A stretch of 36,063 nucleotides of DNA from Chitinophagales bacterium (GTDB lineage Bacteria; Bacteroidota; Bacteroidia; Chitinophagales; CAIOSU01). The first letter of the stretch is position 1. Every line of letters begins with the position of its first letter. Both the position numbers and the translations under genes were made by a program. A model generated the notes under the pieces. That model had not been told where the DNA came from, did not search any database, and was given only the letters and a program-made list of their open reading frames with translations. Below are positions 32,924 to 36,063 of this stretch, in pieces. The stretch is taken from NCBI GenBank assembly GCA_040877935.1, contig JBBDNB010000011.1, positions 1 to 36,063 on the forward strand, given 5' to 3'.

Positions 32924-32945
32924 CCAATGGGTCATGACCCATTGG
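32924..32945. repeat. Palindromic module P, copy 1 (perfect 22-bp palindrome)
   Basis: CCAATGGGTC (32924-32933), AT, GACCCATTGG (32936-32945). Including the AT centre the whole 22 bp are self-complementary. The block around it (about 32886-33030) is clearly similar to 34112-34240. Confidence 0.85.
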
Positions 32946-32973
32946 AAAATGCAGAACGAAAGCACCCAGCAGA

Positions 32974-33015
32974 GAGCTGACATCTTTCCAAAAGATGTCA
33001 TCTCTTAGGTTAGGC
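32974..33015. repeat. Palindromic module Q, copy 2
   Basis: GAGCTGACATCTTT (32974-32987), CCA, AAAGATGTCATCTC (32991-33004), then TTAGGTTAGGC (33005-33015). There is one mismatch in the 14-bp stem. Confidence 0.85.
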
Positions 33016-33034
33016 GCAAACCCTCTCAGGGCTT

Positions 33035-33050
33035 GTGGTCGCACGACCAC
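33035..33050. repeat. Short palindrome related to module R
   Basis: GTGGTCG (33035-33041), CA, CGACCAC (33044-33050). It occupies the place that module R takes after module Q at 32790 and looks like a shortened R, ending 17 bp before the stop of the LuxR-type gene. Confidence 0.6.
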
Positions 33051-33066
33051 TAAGCCGCCCATCATT

Positions 33067-33834
33067 TCAAAAATCTACTTTTCCACCATTCATTAAGTCG
33101 GGATTGGAAATTATATAGAGGGCGTATTTGGCTAAAGAATAGGGCGATTTAGTGTTTAATTTTTTGATGATGGTCCTTTTGTGTGCACGTACTGTATGTA
33201 CGCTAATATGCATGTTTTCCGAAATTTCTTGAACCGATTTTTCGTTGCAGTACATTACTAAAACTTCTTTCTCGCGCGGGCTTAATTGATTGATTCTAAT
33301 TAATTTTTTTTCCGTTAATTCAAAGTTATTGTTCTCGTGTTCTGTATTCTGTTTAAATTCATGATCAAAATATTCCCGAACATCCACTACTATTGAAACG
33401 GTTATATACCCTTTGGAATCATTGCCTTCATCTATCAGTTTAGATATTAAATAGACATCTCTCCACATACCATCATGGCGTTTTACCTTGCAGTTGAGCT
33501 TTATTATTTTATGCTTGTCTTCTGATAAAAAATGTTGCACACCTGTATAAACCATTCCCATATTTTCCTTGGCCAACACTTTCAATACCAGGCCAAAATT
33601 TGCCTTTTTGTAATCCATATCCGGATAGCCTATATATTCGCATGCTTGCGGACAAAAATAATAGATACTCAGCTTTAGTGGATTTACCACTGCCACATAA
33701 TAGGGTTTATCATGGTTAAATAAGGCATCTAATTTGGCCCTGCCGGTAGCGGTATTCAATTCCTCAGTGGGCACCTTTTCATTAATGGATTCTAGTATTT
33801 CCTGAAGTGTTATTTCTAATTTATGATCAAACAT
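33067..33834 (-). CDS. PAS-like / LuxR-type HTH transcriptional regulator (copy 1)
   Basis: This 255-aa protein has an N-terminal 150-170 residues that look like a PAS-type sensor (YYVAVVNPLKLSIYYFCPQACEYIGYPDM in parts; MWRDVYLISKLIDE; GYITVSIVVDVREYFD). The C-terminal HTH of the LuxR/GerE class spans about 188-250 (LSPREKEVLVMY, SVQEISENMHISVHTVRAH, KRTIIKKLN). No receiver domain is present, so it probably senses a ligand or state directly. It is clearly paralogous to the gene at 34483-35205 in length, layout and wording. Two TAGT-N8-(A/G)CTA dyads lie 98-165 bp upstream and could be its operators. Confidence 0.88.
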   Translation of the reverse strand: MFDHKLEITLQEILESINEKVPTEELNTATGRAKLDALFNHDKPYYVAVVNPLKLSIYYFCPQACEYIGYPDMDYKKANFGLVLKVLAKENMGMVYTGVQHFLSEDKHKIIKLNCKVKRHDGMWRDVYLISKLIDEGNDSKGYITVSIVVDVREYFDHEFKQNTEHENNNFELTEKKLIRINQLSPREKEVLVMYCNEKSVQEISENMHISVHTVRAHKRTIIKKLNTKSPYSLAKYALYIISNPDLMNGGKVDF

Positions 33835-33924
33835 TAAAATATTTTAGCCGGAATATCTTTATGAGAAAATGCTGGGGTTTATGGAAATAAACTATCCAAT
33901 AAGACAAAACATCAAATATAAATG

Positions 33925-33954
33925 TCATTAATAGTCATTTATGACTATTAATGA
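33925..33954. promoter_or_regulatory. 30-bp dyad upstream of LuxR copy 1 (operator candidate)
   Basis: TCATTAATAGTCAT (33925-33938) and ATGACTATTAATGA (33941-33954) are exact reverse complements around TT. The core ATAGTCATTTATGACTAT contains TAGT-N8-ACTA (33932-33947). It lies about 90 bp before the start codon at 33834. Confidence 0.6.
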
Positions 33955-33982
33955 TACGTTTTTTTATTTAAATAACAAAAAG

Positions 33983-34000
33983 ATAGTCAAAAATGGCTAT
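33983..34000. promoter_or_regulatory. Second operator-like dyad
   Basis: ATAGTCAAAAATGGCTAT is an 18-bp imperfect palindrome of the same design as 33931-33948 (one mismatched half-site base). The two cores begin 52 bp apart, about five helical turns, so bound dimers would lie on the same DNA face. Confidence 0.5.
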
Positions 34001-34148
34001 TGCGAGAAGGAGGGTTTATTGATATGTTTGTCCTGAAACAAATTCAATATTCTTTTTGAATGTTAGATAATGGCTGAGCTTATGAGATGTTTTTTCATTG
34101 TTATTGATATGTCTCAGAAAAGCTGACCACTGGTCGCCAGCCCAAACT

Positions 34149-34170
34149 CCAATGGGTCACGACCCATTGG
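34149..34170. repeat. Palindromic module P, copy 2
   Basis: CCAATGGGTC (34149-34158), AC, GACCCATTGG (34161-34170). It differs from copy 1 only in the central two bases. The following AAAATGCAGAACGAAAGC is shared with copy 1. Confidence 0.85.
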
Positions 34171-34195
34171 AAAATGCAGAACGAAAGCCCAGACA

Positions 34196-34238
34196 GAGCT
34201 GACATCTTTCCAAAAAGATGTCAGCTCTTAGGTTAGGC
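34196..34238. repeat. Palindromic module Q, copy 3 (perfect stem)
   Basis: GAGCTGACATCTTT (34196-34209), CCAA, AAAGATGTCAGCTC (34214-34227): a perfect 14-bp stem with a 4-nt loop, then TTAGGTTAGGC (34228-34238). Confidence 0.88.
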
Positions 34239-34393
34239 GTAAATGCTGACAGGTTTCAATTTCAAAGAAGGCTGAAGTTATGAAACACAACTGTCAGACG
34301 GTTACTGCATATAACCGCTCACAGCATCAGGCAGACCCAAACCAATCAACCACGCAGTAACTTCAATGGGGTAAAAAACCGTCAGACAGTTAT
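34234..34393. repeat. 160-bp direct repeat S, copy 1
   Basis: This block is strongly similar to 35416-35573 in the same orientation. Shared pieces include CAATTTCAAAGAAGGCT, ATGAAACACAACTGTCAGAC, GGCAGACCCAAACCAATCAA, ACTTCAATGGGGTAAAAA and ACCGTCAGACAGTTAT. Its ends also form an inverted pair (AACTGTCAGACGGTT against AACCGTCAGACAGTT, one central mismatch). The two copies flank the second LuxR-type gene. Confidence 0.85.
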
Positions 34394-34410
34394 AGCAAAG
34401 TTATGGCACA

Positions 34411-34462
34411 GCAGAGATGATATCTTCCAAAAAAGTGGACGACTCAAAGTTGTCTGAACACT
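34411..34462. repeat. Degenerate fused Q/R module
   Basis: GCAGAGATGATATCTTCCAA (34411-34430) is a left half of module Q. It runs directly into GTGGACGACTCAAAGTTGTC (34435-34454), a decayed module R. It sits 20 bp past the stop of LuxR copy 2. Confidence 0.6.
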
Positions 34463-34482
34463 ACAAATGAAAATTGCTTTCC

Positions 34483-35205
34483 TCACTCCATTTCGAATAG
34501 CCAGGCAAATTTGCCCAAACCTACCGAAGTTTTTACGCCCAGTTTTTTTATAATATTCTGTCGATAAGTTTTAACAGTATTGGCACTGATGTCCAGTAAT
34601 TCACCTATTTTTTCACTTGTGCATTCCTCTACTATCATTTTAAGGATTACTTTTTCACGCTTGGTCAGGGTATTGAACTTATCTAAATGGGCATCTATTT
34701 GTGAGTGTTTCTTTTTCAACATCCTAAAGGCCCTGTCTTCCTCAAATAAAGAATTGATATCCTTTACAAAACTGAGGATATATTTGGCACCTTGGACAGA
34801 CTTATTTTCATCGTGCAACTGAATCGCGTATGATATCACAAATATCCAACGGTTTTCTCCGCTATCCGGCAATTTGATTTTCCAGGACATTCGCAATGGC
34901 TCTTTTGGATTGAGCGCAAAGTGTTCTAGTCCATAATATATAGAGGCGAGATTGTCTTTGTGTATAAAAAGATTGATAAATTTAAAGCCCATGGTCCGGG
35001 CTTTCTTATTGTCTATACCGCAGTAATCAATAGACAATTGGTTCATATACTCCACTTCAGCAGATGGTAGTTTGTTAATGATTGTCATGTAGGGCTGCGA
35101 CTCGGTTTTAAGGCAAACTTCCTTTAAGTTCTTTGTGCTGTTCAGGTTGAGTGATTTAATTTCCTTAATAAAACGCTCTATTACCTCTAGTCCCTTAAAA
35201 TCCAT
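34483..35205 (-). CDS. PAS-like / LuxR-type HTH transcriptional regulator (copy 2)
   Basis: This 240-aa protein has an N-terminal sensor-like region of about 165 residues (AEVEYMNQLSIDYCGIDNKK, SIYYGLEHFALNPKEPLRMS, GAKYILSFVKDINSLF). The C-terminal LuxR/GerE HTH spans about 172-235 (LTKREKVILKMIVEE, TSEKIGELLDISANTVKTY, RQNIIKKLG). It is paralogous to the gene at 33067-33834, with the same orientation and layout. Two TAGT/ACTA dyads lie 60-88 bp upstream. The gene plus its upstream region lie between the two copies of direct repeat S, so the repeat may have moved with, or been used to duplicate, the regulator. Target genes are unknown. Confidence 0.88.
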   Translation of the reverse strand: MDFKGLEVIERFIKEIKSLNLNSTKNLKEVCLKTESQPYMTIINKLPSAEVEYMNQLSIDYCGIDNKKARTMGFKFINLFIHKDNLASIYYGLEHFALNPKEPLRMSWKIKLPDSGENRWIFVISYAIQLHDENKSVQGAKYILSFVKDINSLFEEDRAFRMLKKKHSQIDAHLDKFNTLTKREKVILKMIVEECTSEKIGELLDISANTVKTYRQNIIKKLGVKTSVGLGKFAWLFEME

Positions 35206-35264
35206 TGGTTTATGTATTTATTTGTTTTACGACTTATGGTCTTTTTGACTACAAAAACTTAAAC

Positions 35265-35293
35265 TAGTGTAAAAAACTAGTACAATAGTACTA
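35265..35293. promoter_or_regulatory. Overlapping TAGT/ACTA dyads upstream of LuxR copy 2
   Basis: TAGT-N7-ACTA (35265-35279) and TAGT-N8-ACTA (35278-35293; also TAGTAC-AATA-GTACTA) overlap by two bases, 60-88 bp before the start codon at 35205. The design matches the dyads upstream of the paralogous regulator. Confidence 0.5.
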
Positions 35294-35415
35294 CTTTTTC
35301 CTTAAAATAAATATTCAAACTGCTTTGCTTCTGATTATTAAACCTTACTTGATTTAAAAAATGCTAGAGTCAAACACCATTTTAACATTTTGGTTTAAAC
35401 TGCTATAAGATTATC

Positions 35416-35573
35416 TAGGCGCAAACACTGTCAGGTTCCAATTTCAAAGAAGGCTTAGGTTATGAAACACAACTGTCAGACGGTTACTGCATTTAGCCGC
35501 CTATACTATCGGGCAGACCCAAACCAATCAACCATACAAGAACTTCAATGGGGTAAAAACCGTCAGACAGTTA
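35416..35573. repeat. 160-bp direct repeat S, copy 2
   Basis: This is the partner of 34234-34393. It is preceded by CTAGGCGCAAACACTGTCAG, resembling the TTAGGTTAGGCGTAAA tail of module Q, so the Q-tail/S junction is kept although the Q hairpin itself is missing. An open frame through it (35462-35665) is an effect of the repeat. Confidence 0.85.
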
Positions 35574-35606
35574 TGGGGATTGGGCTACGTTCAGTGGTTG
35601 GATGCC

Positions 35607-35639
35607 AGTGGTCGGACGACTTCAAGTCGTCTGACCACT
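35607..35639. repeat. Palindromic module R, copy 3
   Basis: AGTGGTCGGACGACT (35607-35621), then TCA, then AGTCGTCTGACCACT (35625-35639). The stem is the same as at 32790-32822, nearly 3 kb away. Confidence 0.85.
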
Positions 35640-36063
35640 TTCTAGTCAATTCTCTAGTCAACTAACAAACCAAAACTAAGTTTTTTTGCCAAAAATGAAG
35701 ATTTCCACCTAGGTGATTTACGCCTATTTCACTGTTTTTCCTAAAGAGCATTTGGAGTAAAAATACTGCTCTTGATACTCCGTAACCCTTTTAAATAAAA
35801 GGTTTGTGCTGTACGGCCCCTAATATTTGCCCCATTTTCGAAAATGGGAAACACTGCAAATTTTTACTTTTTTGAAATTTTATTTTCATAATATTTTCCG
35901 TATGCCCTAAAAATGATTTTATGTGCTGGAAATCAATATTATAATGATTTTTTAAGTGCGGAAATAATTAGCTAAACACCCCATTAAGAGTTAATGAATA
36001 AAATAATAACTAGTGTTATGTTAATCTTAAGTTGACGGATAAAGTCGTCTTAGCTTTACCCTG
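35640..36063. other. AT-rich non-coding end of the window with palindromes
   Basis: No gene is visible in the last 424 bp. Two perfect palindromes stand out: CACCTAGGTG (35708-35717) and CCCATTTTCGAAAATGGG (35831-35848), the latter inside a wider TTTGC...GCAAA frame. GGAGTA/TACTCC (about 35755 and 35777) could form a stem. ATAACTAGTGTTAT (36008-36021 region) contains another TAGT core. These may be regulatory sites of a gene beyond the window or further repeat modules. Confidence 0.45.

Larger units (their letters stand above)
32596..33066. other. Intergenic region with palindromic repeat modules
   Basis: This is 471 bp without a gene. From 32723 onward it is made almost entirely of recurring palindromic modules, described separately (Q1 32729-32760, R1 32790-32822, P1 32924-32945, Q2 32974-33004, R2 33035-33050). 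The first 125 bp hold the probable dnaX promoter and no other feature I can name. Confidence 0.6.
33835..34482. other. Long intergenic region with operators and repeats
   Basis: This is 648 bp without a gene. It holds the two dyads near 33925-34000, a plain AT-rich part (34001-34110), then the P-Q-S module block (34112-34395) and a fused Q/R remnant (34411-34462). Open frames crossing it are repeat sequence. Confidence 0.6.

Noticed and set aside
32690-35640. CRISPR array
   Set aside because: Repeats here are palindromic modules of different lengths at irregular spacing; there is no regular repeat-spacer pattern and no cas genes.
35462-35665. 67-aa open frame near the right end
   Set aside because: It lies in direct repeat S2 and module R; the equivalent frame in S1 is interrupted by a stop.

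Overview
The window looks like a chromosomal segment of a Bacteroidota bacterium (Flavobacteriales, Cytophagales or a related order; I cannot place it further). The evidence is the gene set: DUF4175 protein, TIGR02757 protein, Big_5 lipoprotein, DUF1015 protein and a DnaX without the zinc module. In addition, several start regions carry matches to the Bacteroidota TTTG / TAnnTTTG promoter, and strong Shine-Dalgarno sites are absent.

Positions 1-7400 are an AT-rich accessory region. A compact four-gene restriction-modification operon (XRE controller, two DNA methyltransferases, a PD-(D/E)XK-like nuclease), a Fic enzyme and a class I SAM methyltransferase lie one after another, separated by structured inverted repeats (about 53-240, 3801-4027, 5239-5311). 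The layout resembles single-operon cassettes separated by attC-like sites, but no integrase is in view. It ends with an exported protein gene broken by one missing base (6104-7359).

Positions 7465-19615 are housekeeping. A gamma carbonic anhydrase-like gene converges on a long leftward gene train: TPR protein, exonuclease III, peptide-type ABC binding lipoprotein, DUF4175 coiled-coil membrane protein, RsbW-like ATPase, ybeY, mnmG and a Big_5 lipoprotein, mostly with gaps of 3-65 bp or 4-bp overlaps. A perfect 16-bp ParB site (parS) sits between ybeY and mnmG and settles the mnmG start. This suggests an origin-proximal location.

Positions 19643-24583 run rightward: a poorly delimited small protein, then DUF1015, a cystathionine gamma-synthase/lyase, TIGR02757 and two small proteins. 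Positions 24584-26528 hold a regulator-like AlbA_2/ATP-binding gene bracketed by two copies of the 3' end of the neighbouring E2 (dihydrolipoamide acyltransferase) gene, one of them a decayed remnant. This looks like the scar of an insertion or duplication. Leftward dnaX, an M16 peptidase and the E2 gene follow as a tight group (32595-26529).

Positions 32596-36063 hold two paralogous PAS-like/LuxR-HTH regulators set in more than 2 kb of non-coding DNA. This DNA is built from recurring palindromic modules and a 160-bp direct repeat, and TAGT-N8-ACTA type dyads lie upstream of both regulators. The cassette-like region, the E2 duplication and the LuxR/palindrome island are the parts that deserve most attention.
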